Shown: piece after piece, positions 45,350-57,598 of the stretch
Layout of the letters: the number at the start of each line of letters is the position of its first letter
How positions within the stretch are numbered: the stretch's first letter is position 1
Assembly (NCBI GenBank): GCA_009746045.1
Contig: RPFO01000082.1
Coordinates: forward strand, 4,337,241 to 4,401,240
DNA length: 64,000 nt
From: Mesostigma viride
Taxonomy: Eukaryota; Streptophyta; Mesostigmatophyceae; Mesostigmatales; Mesostigmataceae
Direction of reading: 5' to 3'
The notes under the pieces: generated by a model
The model's database searches: none
What the model was told of the DNA's origin: nothing
The model's input: only the letters and a program-made list of their open reading frames with translations
Made by a program: the position numbers and the translations under genes

Positions 45350-45675
45350 ATGGCTCGAAAGCCCAAGCATAATGGAGCCGCTTCGGCTGGCGGCAGCAAG
45401 GGAAAGGGTCCTATGAAGAAAACGCGCCCCAGTGGTCCTCCTGGCAGTAAGGGAAGTGCGTCGTGTGATCCCAATGACTCATCGATCCCAATGACGCCAG
45501 GCGCCAACGTTATTGTGGTGCCAGAGACAACCAGCGGTAACAGCCGGGACGTTCAGACTTCCGATCCTAACAAAACTATACTTTTAGACGAAGCTTGTCC
45601 CAAAAAGAATTGCTGCTGCGCTACTTGCAACGCTGACGTACATGTGAAGATCTGTTTGCACGGAATGACAAAAAG
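45350..45675 (+). CDS. First exon of an unknown Cys-rich protein
   Basis: ATG 45350, MARKPKHNGAASAGGSKGKG: basic start, Ser/Pro/Gly linker, then KKNCCCATCNADVHVKICLHG, a compact Cys/His cluster that could bind zinc. It ends at a GTAAAC donor (45676). The next exon was not found; the intron enters a (CCTG)n tract. Confidence 0.5.
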
Positions 45676-45688
45676 GTAAACACTTAAT

Positions 45689-46126
<438 letters not shown>

Positions 46127-46560
46127 TTACTGACATAGACAGCGGTTTGGTATGCATACAGATGGCCTAAGACTTATCCTGCGATACTATATGATATGTG
46201 TTTCCCTGGTACGCTTGCAGATCCATCCACATTACGATCTCGTGAACCAGCATGTATATATCCCCTGAAGGACTGCTGTGCCAGGAGTCTTTACTACTAC
46301 TGATCAGCTCATAATTATACCCATCAGTGAGCCTGGTCAGCAATTGTACGCTGTGGCATGCTTTCAGTAACCGTTAGCACCATTGCAACCGTTGGCATTT
46401 TCATTTCATCATAAGTGGGGCAACTAATTTCGTGAAATTTGAGGGCTTCATGGTCCGCGGCTCCCCAACGCAACCACATGCAATTTTAGTTGATTAACTG
46501 GAGTACTTGTAATAATCAACTGTTTCATATCAGGCTTGCTTTGCAATGGTAGTCTCACAT

Positions 46561-47940
46561 AGTTAAGTAATGCAATACGCATTACTTTTGCATACTTGCA
46601 AGTATGCAAAAGTAATGCGTATTGCATTACTTAACTAAAATTGGGCCGCGTGGGGAAATCCGGCGTTCCGCACACACCGCTCGTTACCGAGGTGACTCGA
46701 TTAATTACGACTCGGCTATTCCCAGCCTCGCGCCGTAATTCCTATTTCGACTTGGCCTACCCGGCCTCCGCCAAACATAGAAATCCACAAATATTTCGAC
46801 TCGGCCTCCCAGGCCTACCCGCCGCAAATATTTCCGTGCCTCCGAGAGGATTCGAACCCGGTACCCCAGGAGCGAACGCCAATCTTAGTTAAGTAATGCA
46901 ATACGCATTACTTTTGCATACTTGCAAGTATGCAAAAGTAATGCGTATTGCATTACTTAACTAAAATTGGGCCGCGTGGGGAAATCCGGCGTTCCGCACA
47001 CACCGCTCGTTACCGAGGTGACTCGATTAATTACGACTCGGCTATTCCCAGCCTCGCGCCGTAATTCCTATTTCGACTTGGCCTACCCGGCCTCCGCCAA
47101 ACATAGAAATCCACAAATATTTCGACTCGGCCTCCCAGGCCTACCCGCCGCAAATATTTCCGTGCCTCCGAGAGGATTCGAACCCGGTACCCCAGGAGCG
47201 AACGCCAATCTTAGTTAAGTAATGCAATACGCATTACTTTTGCATACTTGCAAGTATGCAAAAGTAATGCGTATTGCATTACTTAACTAAAATTGGGCCG
47301 CGTGGGGAAATCCGGCGTTCCGCACACACCGCTCGTTACCGAGGTGACTCGATTAATTACGACTCGGCTATTCCCAGCCTCGCGCCGTAATTCCTATTTC
47401 GACTTGGCCTACCCGGCCTCCGCCAAACATAGAAATCCACAAATATTTCGACTCGGCCTCCCAGGCCTACCCGCCGCAAATATTTCCGTGCCTCCGAGAG
47501 GATTCGAACCCGGTACCCCAGGAGCGAACGCCAATCTTAGTTAAGTAATGCAATACGCATTACTTTTGCATCCTTGCAAGGATGCAAAAGTAATGCGTAT
47601 TGCATTACTTAACTAAGATTGGCGTTCGCTCCTGGGGTACCGGGTTCGAATCCTCTCGGAGGCACGGAAATATTTGCGGCGGGTAGGCCTGGGAGGCCGA
47701 GTCGAAATATTTGTGGATTTCTATGTTTGGCGGAGGCCGGGTAGGCCAAGTCGAAATAGGAATTACGGCGCGAGGCTGGGAATAGCCGAGTCGTAATTAA
47801 TCGAGTCACCTCGGTAACGAGCGGTGTGTGCGGAACGCCGGATTTCCCCACGCGGCCCAATTTTAGTTAAGTAATGCAATACGCATTACTTTTGCATACT
47901 TGCAAGTATGCAAAAGTAATGCGTATTGCATTACTTAACT
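46561..47940. mobile_element. Hairpin-core array (family B), five hairpins and four cores
   Basis: 76-bp perfect palindromes at 46561-46636, 46887-46962, 47213-47288, 47539-47614 and 47865-47940 alternate with four 250-bp cores. The first three cores point one way and the fourth is inverted. The 5-bp target duplication cacat lies at 46556-46560 and 47941-47945. Each core has CCGGGTTCGAATCCTCTCGG on its minus strand (fourth core: plus strand), a tRNA T-arm/B-box. The fourth hairpin has the centre catcc/ggatg instead of catac/gtatg, still perfectly paired. The identical 83-codon frames inside the cores are not supported as genes. Confidence 0.93.
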
Positions 47941-47945
47941 CACAT

Positions 47946-48780
47946 AATTGATCGCTGAGTTTATTAATCAATCTGGATGATTATTCTCGTGTCCCCGTTG
48001 GGGGACCACGCAGCACTGAATTCCCCAATTAAGTTATAGTCCAGGCGTCTTCCCAAGACATCAATCAATGAATAAATAATCACTTAATTACACACAGGTC
48101 GTGAGGGTGAGATGAATACAACCCCAACTACGGTCACTGTCTCATGCTCATGCCTGTGCCCTAGCCTTTGTATAGCCATGCTGATCTTCCAGCCCATGCC
48201 AGGCCCTCCTTGAGCTCTGAGAGATCATGCTGGTGCAGGTGCCCTTGGTGCACCTACAGGAGGTGTAGTTTACATCCTACCCTTGCAGGAAGTAGCCAAT
48301 AATGTATTAAAAGCCATATGAAGTGAGACAGCTATGCCTGGACGCATGGCGATCCAACGCCGTGGAAGGACTAGGGTAGTTGTCTGAGAGGAAAGACGCG
48401 AAGGCCGCGTGGCTATCTCTAGGTAGACCTGCATTGGAAGCCATATGGCCCTTGTCAGGGATATGTGCTACATGTACTCCCTGCATGGCAACAGAGTAAT
48501 GTTCATTCATTAATCTGTCTTGCATATTGCATTAACTGAGACAATGGTGACATGTGTGCGGACCACAATACAACAGTTGGGACATGTCATGCTGGCAAGG
48601 ATGATGCATGAAGAATGTAGCCCTGCGCTTCCTATGCAGAGAGTCACTCTCTGTCATGTTCCTCATTAATTAATTCATTACATGACTCCATTGGGAGTAC
48701 ATGTGGCACATATCCCTGAAGATGTGCATATGGCCTTTAATACATTCTGGGCTACTTCCTTGCGAGGGTAGGATGTAATG
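47946..48780. repeat. Family F repeats
   Basis: Segments at about 48140-48310 (agcctttgtatagccatgct, ctcatgctggtgcaggtg, gtgcacctacaggagg) and 48535-48780 (gagacaatggtgacatgtgt, gagagtcactctctg, ggcctttaatacattctggg) recur at 49257-49460 and, diverged, at 57000-57330. No gene is seen. Confidence 0.7.
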
Positions 48781-48816
48781 TCAGTTAACTACACCTGCTC
48801 CAGGTGCATGAAGTGC

Positions 48817-49187
<371 letters not shown>

Positions 49188-49190
49188 CTA

Positions 49191-49480
49191 CATGTACTCC
49201 CAGAGTTATGTTCCTAATTTATTAATTAATTAATGTGTCTTGCATATTGCATTAACTGAGACAATGGTGACATGTGTGCATTATCAGGATGATGCATTAT
49301 CAGAATTTAGCCCAGCGCTGCGTATGCAGAGAGTCACTCTCTGATGAGAAGCCATGCCCTAGCCTTTGTATAGCCATGCTGATCTTCCACCCCATGCCAG
49401 GCCCCCCTTGAGCTCTGAGAGATCATGCTGGTGCAGGTGCCCTTGGTGCACCTACAGCTGTAGAGCAGGCTGCGTGGAAA
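49191..49480. repeat. Family F repeat copy
   Basis: gagacaatggtgacatgtgt (about 49258), gagagtcactctctgatg and the tatagccatgctgatcttcc block match 48140-48660 in changed order. Confidence 0.7.
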
Positions 49481-49507
49481 GTGGGTGGGGCGTCTCGTGG
49501 GATAACC

Positions 49508-52500
49508 TCAGCAGTGGGGCGGTACAACCTGGTATCCCGCAGCCACCATGTGGTAGCCCCATTGCTCGAGGTATGTGGTCACGTTTCCCACGTGCCGCAC
49601 CCTTGCCAGGGGCTCTCCGTTCTTGCCCTTCGCCGCTATCCCGTCGTGCTCATTCCAGTTATTCACACCCCCCCATTCACTAGCGGGTAGCAGCGCCGTG
49701 AAATGTTTGTAACTATAAAACCGGATGAGCGCAAATAGGCGCAATGTGACTGTGCACATCTTGCCATCCACCATCAACTGCACCCCCTCCACTGTCACTG
49801 GCACATCCCCTCCCTTGTACTTCCTGCATGGCAGCGTTTTCCAGTTGTGGAGGTTGCAGAAGGCCAGGTATGGGGGCATCTCAGCGAACGTGCGCGGTGG
49901 AAGCACAGTGGTTCAGGATACTGCTCACCTTCCGTGGCGTGCGCTTGATGTGCCCACAGCGATGACTGGCACGCTTTTTTGATGCGGTAGGTGACGGACA
50001 GCGGCGTGGGGTGAGCTTCTTCGCGATACGAGAGGTCGAGAAGCGAAAAAGAAGGCTCCTCGGTGACGCGGGGGGGCTTGCACATCCAGTTGCCCTCTTT
50101 GATGTTGCACAATCTGACATGGTCAAGCAACAGGCTCACCGTTGCATCTGGGACGCCCTCTCCCGTTGGCTTCACATCTGTGGATACCCTCGCAAGCGCA
50201 TCTCGTAGCTTGTCCCTTGCCTCATCCAGCTTGGGTTGGTAGAAATCCTCATGGTCCGGCGTGCCAAAGGCTAGGTACCACACACACTGCATCAGCTGCC
50301 ATCCCACCTCGCATCGTTCACTGCAGTGGGCCTCTCCACGCGCTCTCCCCCCTATCAAAATCAGCCCCCACATGCGTCCCCAGTAGGACGCGAGGATCAA
50401 CGCCCAGACAAACATGATACCTGCGTCCACATGGCAGCCTGATTCAAAGTTGGTGAAAGTGAGTCTGTTTGGGTACAGACGCTGGTGCTCGTGTTTATGA
50501 TAAACTTTAGCGGTCATGACACAGAACCGACAGCGTGTTTCCTTGCTCTTCTTCTCATCGGTCGCTAAGTTCCTCGGCTCCGCCTCCTCATCCTCCTCAT
50601 CATCACTCGACAACACGATTATCTCCACCTTCTTCCCATGCTTGCCCTTTGCTGTCTTCCCTCCTGTCTTCCCCCCCTTCTTGGCCTTGCCCTTCCCCGC
50701 CTGACCCTGTTTCCCCTGCTCCACCTTTGCTTCCGCCCCCCCGGCGCTGCTCCCCTCCTTGGCCTTGCCCTTCCCCGCCTGACCCTGTTTCCCCTGCTCC
50801 ACCTTTGCTTCCGCCCCCCCGGCGCTGCTCCCCTCCTCGGCCTTGCCCTTCCCCGCCTCCTCCTGCTTCACCCGCTTCCCCTTTGCTGCCGCCCCTCTGG
50901 TCTTGACCCCCTCCTCAGGCTTGGCTTCCCCCCCCTCCTCCTGCTTCACCCGCTTCCTGTTTGCTGCCGCCGGCCCCTCTGGTCTTGACCCCCTCCTCGT
51001 CCTTGGCTTCCCCCCCTCCTCCTGCTTCACCCACTCCACCTTCGCTGCCTCCCCCCGGCGCTGCTCCCCTCCTCGGCCTTGCCCTGCCCCGCCTGACCCT
51101 GTTTCCCCTGCTCCACCTTTGCTTCCGCCCCCCCGGCGCTGCTCCCCTCCTCGGCCTTGCCCTTCCCCGCCTCCTCCTGCTTCACCCGCTTCCCCTTTGC
51201 TGCCTCCCCCCCGGCGCAACCCCCCTCAGGCCTGGCTTCCCCGCCTCCTCCTGCTTCCCCGCTCCACCTTCGCTGCCTCCCCCCCGGCGCTGCTCCCCTC
51301 CTCGGCCTTGCCCTTCCCCGCCTGACCCTGTTTCCCCTGCTCCACCTTTGCTTCCGCCCCCCCGGCGCTGCTCCCCTCCTCGCCTTGCCCTGCCCCGCCT
51401 GACCCTGTTTCACCCGCTCCCCTTCGCTGCCTCCCCCCCGGCGCAACCCCCCTCGGCTTGGCTTCCCCCGCCTCCTCCTGCTTCCCCCGCTCCACCTTCG
51501 CTGCCTCCCCCCCGGCGCTGCTCCCCTCCTCGGCCTTGGCTTTCCCCTCCTCCTGCTTCCCTGCTCCACCTTCGCTGCCTCCCCCCGGCGCTGCTCCCCT
51601 CCTCGTCCTTGGCTTCCCCCGCCTCCTCCTGCTTCCCCCGCTCCACCTTCGCTGCCTCCCCCCCGGCGCTGCTCCCCTCCTCGGCCTTGGCTTTCCCCGC
51701 CTCCTGCTTCACCTGCTCCACCTTCGCTGCCTCCCCCCCGGCGCTGCTCCCCTCCTCGTCCTTGGCTTCCCCCGCCTCCTGCTTCACCTGCTCCACCTTC
51801 GCTGCCTCCCCCCCGGCGCTGCTCCCCTCCTCGTCCTTGGCTTCCCCGCCTCCTGCTTCCCTGCTCCACCTTCGCTGCCTCCCCCCCGGCGCAACCCCCC
51901 TCAGGCTTGGCTTCCCCCGCCTCCTCCTGCTTCCCCCGCTCCACCTTTGCTGCCGCCCCCCGGTGTTGCCCCCCACCTCGGCCTGCCTTGTCCCCTCCTG
52001 TGTCAATGTACTCGCTTGCTGCTCCGCTGGAATGCCCCCCTGACCGGCCTGGGGCCCCAGTGCATCCGATGTACTGACGACACCCTGCACAATAACGGCA
52101 CACAAGGCAAACCCCATGCAGAAGGAACGCATCCGCCACATGCAGTGGACGTCAGTAACGGATGTTGCAATGTTGCTGGAGGGAGGTCAATCGACCGCAC
52201 CCGTACATACAAGGGGCAATTATTTATGCGTCATACCCAAAACAGGAAGAAACTGTGCCACCACTGACCTTGCCATCAACATGGACGGAGTTGGAGACCA
52301 ACTGCAGCGCGGCATTTGCAAGGGCACAGGCTGTGTTGTTCATCAGGTCCACCGCTGGACTCCCCGATCCCGAGTTTTCTTCCTTGCACAAAGCATCCAC
52401 TTCCGTGATTGTCGCGTTGTTGGCTGCCAACTGCGGCAATGAGGCCAGTGCTCGCTTCAGCAGGAACTCGGCAATTGCAATCACGGTGGGCCCTGGCACG

Positions 52501-53165
52501 ATTTCCAGGCCTACACATGCTTGCCCCGCATGTGCCTCCCCCACGTCTGCATCCACCGCAGTTGACATGCTTGCTCGCAGCTCCTCTCTGCCGCTGGCTT
52601 CGTTGCCATGTTCCTCCACCCGCTGCCTCTTGCCTTTCCGATCCTGTTCCTCGCGCTTCTTCGCCGCCTCTCTTTCACTCTCTTCCTCTCTCTTTTCTGC
52701 TGCCTCTCGTGCCCTGCTCCAGGTAATGATGTGCTTCCTTAGGCGTTCTTTCTGCATTACGGAATTGGACGATATGCACGTCAAAGGAAAGCCAACCAAG
52801 CAGCAACATTACCAACCATGTAGCGGCAGGGTCAGTGCAGGGCCAGCACCATAACTGCCTTTGTCTTGTACTCCTACCACACACATTAGGGAAGACTGCT
52901 GGCATGGCAGCCTGCATCACAGCAATAAATTGCCGCCAACTAAAATAAGAGAGTGACTCACCGCTACACTTCCCTGAAGTGTACTGGTCACAACTCCATT
53001 CTTTACAAATTTCAGGCTGCTCCACAGCTTGGGATTTTGTTGATGCCATTTTTTCAATTCCTGTTCCATGTATATTGCCCCCGCCTCACGCTTCCATGGG
53101 TCGCCATGTACGTCAAACTTTGCTGATGCTTCAGAGAAGTCAAGCGGTTCTTTGCATTCCCTCAC
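49508..53165 (-). CDS. Repeat-rich protein with possible ubiquitin-protease-like domain (multi-exon)
   Basis: Minus-strand gene, exons only partly resolved. 53165-52970 has KREAGAIYMEQELKKWHQQN. About 52750-52269 has a charged coiled coil (ITWSRAREAAEKREEESERE) and GTCAGT donor. Then come about 1.3 kb of roughly 78-bp repeats rich in Lys/Glu/Gly/Ala, an acidic SSDDEEDEEAE, and a Cys-rich segment. The C-terminal domain has NFESGCHVDAGIMFVWALIL, PPYLAFCNLHNWKTLP and YSYKHFTALLPASEW...NEHDG. The Cys-x2-Asp and late His with a following Trp and Asp recall papain-fold deubiquitinases (USP type). That is inference from spacing and motifs. The stop is at 49508-49510. A short intron (GTGAGC donor near 49929) probably lies before MPPYLAF. 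Similar proteins are frequent in transposons. Confidence 0.45.
50690..51970. repeat. Coding minisatellite, about 78-bp units
   Basis: About 14-16 units around ctgctcccctcctcggcctt and cctcctgcttcccccgctcc. Small length changes let neighbouring units switch reading frame, so all three minus frames are long and open. Confidence 0.85.
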
Positions 53166-53219
53166 CTGTATTCAACGGCAACGCCAAAACGGAATCCCAA
53201 CGCATGCGGAGCGGGGGAA

Positions 53220-54292
53220 CAAGTCAGAAATCAACGCTGCCACGGTGAGACGGCAGATGATGAGGCAGACACGACAATGCACTGGGTGCATGGCAACTAT
53301 GTGAACACTGACGGTAGCACTCACATGCCTAACCAGCATTTTCTCTGTTTCCCCCGGGTTAGAGTGTAAGGCCTATGCCAACCAAGGTAAACAACAAAAC
53401 AAAACATCCTAAACTGCCCTAACTGACATGGGCAACAAACATGGCCAATGGAGGACAAGGAACCAAGTAGGATCATCCAACTGGATCACGGTATTATGGC
53501 AGCTTGCGTGCAGTAAATTATATCAAGCATGGTTGGCTCACCACATTGAAGTATTGTCACATCATTACAACAAGGGAAAGTCAGAAATCAACGCTGCCAC
53601 GGTGAGCCGGCAGATGATGGGGCAGACACGACAATGCACTGGGTGCATGGCAACTATGTGAACACTGACGGTAGCACTCACGTGCCTAACCAGCATTTTC
53701 TCTGTTTCCCCCGGGTTAGAGTGTAAGGCCTATGCCAACCAAGGTAAACAACAAAACAACACATCCTAAACTGCCCTAACTGACATGGGCAACAAACATG
53801 GCCAATGGAGGACAAGGAACCAAGTAGGATCATCCAACTGGATCACGGTATTATGGCAGCTTGCGTGCAGTAAATTATATCAAGCATGGTTGGCTCACCA
53901 CATTGAAGTATTGTCACATCATTACAACAAGGGAAAGTCAGAAATCAACGCTGCCACGGTGAGCCGGCAGATGATGAGGCAGACACGACAATGCACTGGG
54001 TGCATGGCAACTATGTGAACACTGACGGTAGCACTCACGTGCCTAACCAGCATTTTCTCTGTTTCCCCCGGGTTAGAGTGTAAGGCCTATGCCAACCCAG
54101 CTAAACAACAAAACAACACATCATAAACTGCGCTAACTGACATGGGCAAAAAACATGGCCAATGGAGGACAGGGAACCAAGTAGGATCATCCAACAGGAT
54201 CACGGTATTATGGCAGCTTGCACGCAGCAGATCATATCAAGCATGGTTGGCTCACCACATTGAAGTATTGTCACATCATTACAACAAGGGTA
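53220..54292. repeat. 357-bp tandem repeat, three copies
   Basis: Units start near 53220, 53577 and 53934 (aagtcagaaatcaacgctgc). Copies 1 and 2 differ by few bases; the third diverges toward its end (54115 onward). Upstream exons of the previous gene may be included, but none is proved. Confidence 0.93.
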
Positions 54293-54378
54293 AGCTCAAA
54301 TAAACTAGTCGTGGCCACTATCTACAGGCAGTATAACGAATGCAACCCATGCAACATGGTGCTCACTACAACGCTTCC

Positions 54379-54810
54379 TTATCTGCGCAATAAAAAGTAC
54401 AGGGACATTGCATGGCGGCCCCTCAGCTTTTGAGCGCTGTGATGCCGCTGCGACGATAGGGTGGTCAACTGCGACGATAGGGTGAACACAACCATACCCA
54501 CATCATCCTTGCCACAATACGTTTTATGAATCCCCTCAAACCTTTGCGAGAAGCTATAGTCTGCGACAGCGTCCCCTGGCGACGACATATACGCATATGC
54601 GTTCTCAGCTACTATATTCATTAATTCCCATGGCAGCCGTCTTGTGAGGGGTCCGACGTACCTTTGCTGCCAGAGATTCTTCTGCGAATGCGGTTGCCGC
54701 TGTGCGCTTTGCCACCCAGCGTGCTTCCCAGGCCCGCGCGTCCTCCATCGATACACAACAGAGGCTGTCCTGACTGCGAAAGACTTAATTACCAATGTCT
54801 TCGTCGTCAA
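54379..54810 (-). CDS. Open frame, possible 5' exon of the repeat-rich gene
   Basis: 144 codons, stop 54379, no ATG at the 5' end (TTG at 54810). It includes RYVGPLTRRLPWELMNIVAE and SPGDAVADYSFSQRFEGIHK, plausible coding sequence on the same strand as the 49508-53165 gene. No family is recognised. Confidence 0.35.
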   Translation of the reverse strand: MTTKTLVIKSFAVRTASVVYRWRTRGPGKHAGWQSAQRQPHSQKNLWQQRYVGPLTRRLPWELMNIVAENAYAYMSSPGDAVADYSFSQRFEGIHKTYCGKDDVGMVVFTLSSQLTTLSSQRHHSAQKLRGRHAMSLYFLLRR

Positions 54811-54884
54811 TTAACGCGTCTTCTACGTCTTCCACAGTGTGCATGCGTAGCTAGCCAGCTATGTCGCGGTTTACGATCCAGTTA

Positions 54885-55198
54885 ACGATAACGGCCCCGT
54901 AACCAGCCCAGTACCTAATATTGGGGCAGCTATGGCGCCGTACCCACTACCTGACCCGTCCCGTATACCCCAACGTAACCTGAACCGAAGCCGTTCACGC
55001 CCCCGTAAACATAACCGGCCCAGTTATTGGGCCGTACCGAATCTCGGGGCCAATATTCCGAATGGTACCGTAACCGGTCGGGTAACCTAAACCGCCAACG
55101 AATACGGACCCGTAACCTGCCCCGTCGAAGTTACCGGGCAGGTTACGGGGGCGTCGAAGTTACCGGACAGGTTACGGGGGCTTCAAATTAACTCCTAG
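54885..55198. repeat. GTTACCGG-type array (family D), second copy
   Basis: Diverged ggttacgggg / ccgtaacc half-sites ending in aaattaactcctag (55185-55198), the reverse complement of the start of the 16239 array. Confidence 0.75.
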
Positions 55199-55230
55199 TG
55201 TGAGCTGCAGTGGCGGAGCAGCTGGCGCCG

Positions 55231-55785
55231 ATGGCTGAGCAGCTCGCCGCCCTGAACGCGCCTGACGGCCCACTCAACACTCTCTCGGCCAAGGTCAATC
55301 AACAACATTGAAGCCAGAGTCGCAGTCTTAAGCTCCAGCTTCAGTTTACTGCTACGCAAGAGCACATTGCCACCAAAGTTTCCGAGGCCACAGCCACTGT
55401 GACCACCCGCCTTAACCAGGTGGAAGGCCGAGTCGGCCAAGGCACCGTGAAACTTGACCACCCGCCTTACAGTAACCAGGTGGAAGGCCGAGTCGGCCAA
55501 GGCACCGTGAAACTTGAGGCAGTTGCTACCAAGGTAGACGCCCTGGCCACGCAGGTCCCCGAGATCGCCGAGCGATCGAACGGCCACCATCGCCGCCCAG
55601 GCTGCTGGTAGGGCTAGCGATGACCCCTCGACTCGCGCCTCCTGGGCGGACCTGCTCAAGAGCCAGGCATCCTCGATCTACCACGACCGCCATCACCATG
55701 CCAAGCTCCAGGAGCTGGAAGACACGCGCCGCGATGAGGCCGCTGACCGCGACCGTCGCCGCTGCCGGGTCATCCTCAGCCATCC
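55231..55785 (+). pseudogene. LINE ORF1 fragment 1 (coiled-coil part)
   Basis: ATG 55231, MAEQLAALNAPDGPLNTLSA, then frameshifts and a duplicated unit (NQVEGRVGQGTVKL twice, 75 bp apart). It continues [20 protein letters not shown] and [20 protein letters not shown] and then runs into (ATCC)n at the start of the RNA-binding fold (RVIL). It looks like the coiled-coil half of a non-LTR retrotransposon ORF1. Confidence 0.55.
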
Positions 55786-56330
55786 ATCCATCCATCCATC
55801 CATCCATCCATCCATCCATCCATCCATCCATCCATCCATCCATCCATCCATCCATCCATCCATCCATCCATCCATCCATCCATCCATCCATCCATCCATC
55901 CATCCATCCATCCATCCATCCATCCATCCATCCATCCATCCATCCATCCATCCATCCATCCATCCATCCATCCATCCATCCATCCATCCATCCATCCATC
56001 CATCCATCCATCCATCCATCCATCCATCCATCCATCCATCCATCCATCCATCCATCCATCCATCCATCCATCCATCCATCCATCCATCCATCCATCCATC
56101 CATCCATCCATCCATCCATCCGTCCGTCCGCGTCCGTCCGTCCGTCCGTCCGTCCGTCCGTCCGTCCGTCCGTCCGTCCGTCCGTCCGTCCGTCCGTCCG
56201 TCCGTCCGTCCGTCCGTCCGTCCGTCCGTCCGTCCGTCCGTCCGTCCGTCCGTCCGTCCGTCCGTCCGTCCGTCCATCCATCCATCCATCCATCCATCCA
56301 TCCATCCATCCATCCATCCATCCATCCATC
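55781..56330. repeat. (ATCC)n and (GTCC)n microsatellite inside LINE ORF1
   Basis: About 85 ATCC units, about 37 GTCC units with one break, then about 13 ATCC units. Poly Ile-His-Pro-Ser and Trp-Met-Asp-Gly frames are artefacts. Confidence 0.98.
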
Positions 56331-56943
56331 CCAAGCGGTGCAGGAAATCGCTGCCCAGCCGGCACCTGCTGGCCCGGCCAGTGATGTTCCCCCCACCTGG
56401 GCGGACTTGCTTAAGCATCATACCACCTCCACCACCTCCACCATCGCGGCACAACTCAAGCAACAAGCCCTCGACCTTCGCGAGGCGGCCGAGATCGACA
56501 AGCGCAGCCACAACGTCATCGTCAAGCACCTCGACCAGCCGGCAGGTGAGACCCCGACGAGCCTTCTCACGGCACTTAAGCGCGACATTCTTGCCCCCAT
56601 GCAACTCACTGGTGAGCTGCCGGACATGTCGGCTGTCCGCCTCCCCCGCGCGCGGGGTAAGGCTGGCCCGGCACCCGTGCTTCTCACCTTTAAGTCCATG
56701 GGGGACAAGCTGGCGTTCCTTAAATGCCGCAAGAAGCTCTCGGAGACTCGCTTCACGCTGGACGACGACTTGACCCTGGCCCAGCAACAGCGGCGACGCG
56801 AGCTATGGCCGACCTACCTTCAGCTCCGGCAGCGCGCAGGGGGGAAGCCGGTGTACTGGAGGGGGGCGGTCATCCACGTTGACCACAAGCCATGGCAGGC
56901 CCCCCTGCCACCCCAGACTAGGGAACCTATACCAGTAGTGTAG
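56331..56943 (+). pseudogene. LINE ORF1 fragment 2 (RNA-binding part)
   Basis: The open frame repeats the layout of fragment 1 ([14 protein letters not shown], then [20 protein letters not shown]) and continues through an RRM-like core: [56 protein letters not shown]. This is the pattern of L1/plant-type ORF1 (R-L-G/P-R, P-V-L-V/L-x-F, D-D-D-L-T-x-A-Q). It ends [16 protein letters not shown]-stop. No ORF2 follows. Confidence 0.65.
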
Positions 56944-57598
56944 ATTAGTCAGGCCTGGCCTAGCATGTGGCCCACGCGCATGTGCGCCCATAATGGCCCC
57001 CATGGATGATGCTTTCACTATTTAGCCGCGCCCAGCCTACAACGGGACCTCCCATGGATGATGCATTAAGAATTTAGCCACGCCATGCCTATGCAGGGAG
57101 TTACTCTCTGCTGAGATGCCATGTGTACACCAGCTATAGCCTAGCCACATATACCTTCCACCCCATATGTCATGCAGGCCTTCTAGGCCCTCTCCTCAAG
57201 CCCCCCCTGGGTGCCTGTGCTTGGTAAGGAGGCATGAACCCTCATGGCGGTGCAGGTGCACCTTGTGCACCCAGAGCAGGTGGCAGTTGTACATCCTCCA
57301 CCTGCAGGTTGTAGCCCTGATTGTATTACAAACCCATAGATGCCCCTCGGGATGCCGAGAATGCTCATAACTTTTGATTCCGGGCATGAAATTTGGTCGG
57401 GTAAATTGCAACAGACTCGCTTTTTGATGACGAACACGCTGATCTAATTTTTGGCAGCCATCGCCCAGGATTTCGAAAGTTATCGCCAGCGGCCTGCCCA
57501 GCAGATATCGCTATTTTTCTGCACGTTATGGCGGCACCACGCACGTGAGCCGTGCGCCTGCGCCCCCTGCCATCGTCTAGGTGCTATTAAACGTAGCC
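56944..57598. repeat. Spacer with diverged family F repeat
   Basis: 57000-57330 resembles 48140-48310 and 49345-49460 (gttactctctgctgagatgcc, gcggtgcaggtgcaccttgt, caggttgtagccctg). No gene is seen. Confidence 0.55.

Noticed and set aside
46641-47860. Four identical 83-codon ORFs in the family B cores
   Set aside because: They are identical because the cores are identical; the frame crosses the tRNA-like part and has no protein-like features.
46561-47940. CRISPR-like regular repeat-spacer array
   Set aside because: The 'spacers' are identical and 250 bp long, the repeats are perfect palindromes and the DNA is eukaryotic; no cas-like gene.
50535-52267. Plus-strand Pro/Leu-rich ORFs over the minisatellite
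   Set aside because: Antisense of the Lys/Glu-rich repeat; the minus strand has the acidic and Cys/His motifs and the splice sites.
55526-56787. Long Met-Asp-Gly-Trp and Ile-His-Pro-Ser repeat proteins
   Set aside because: They are translations of (ATCC)n and (GTCC)n.
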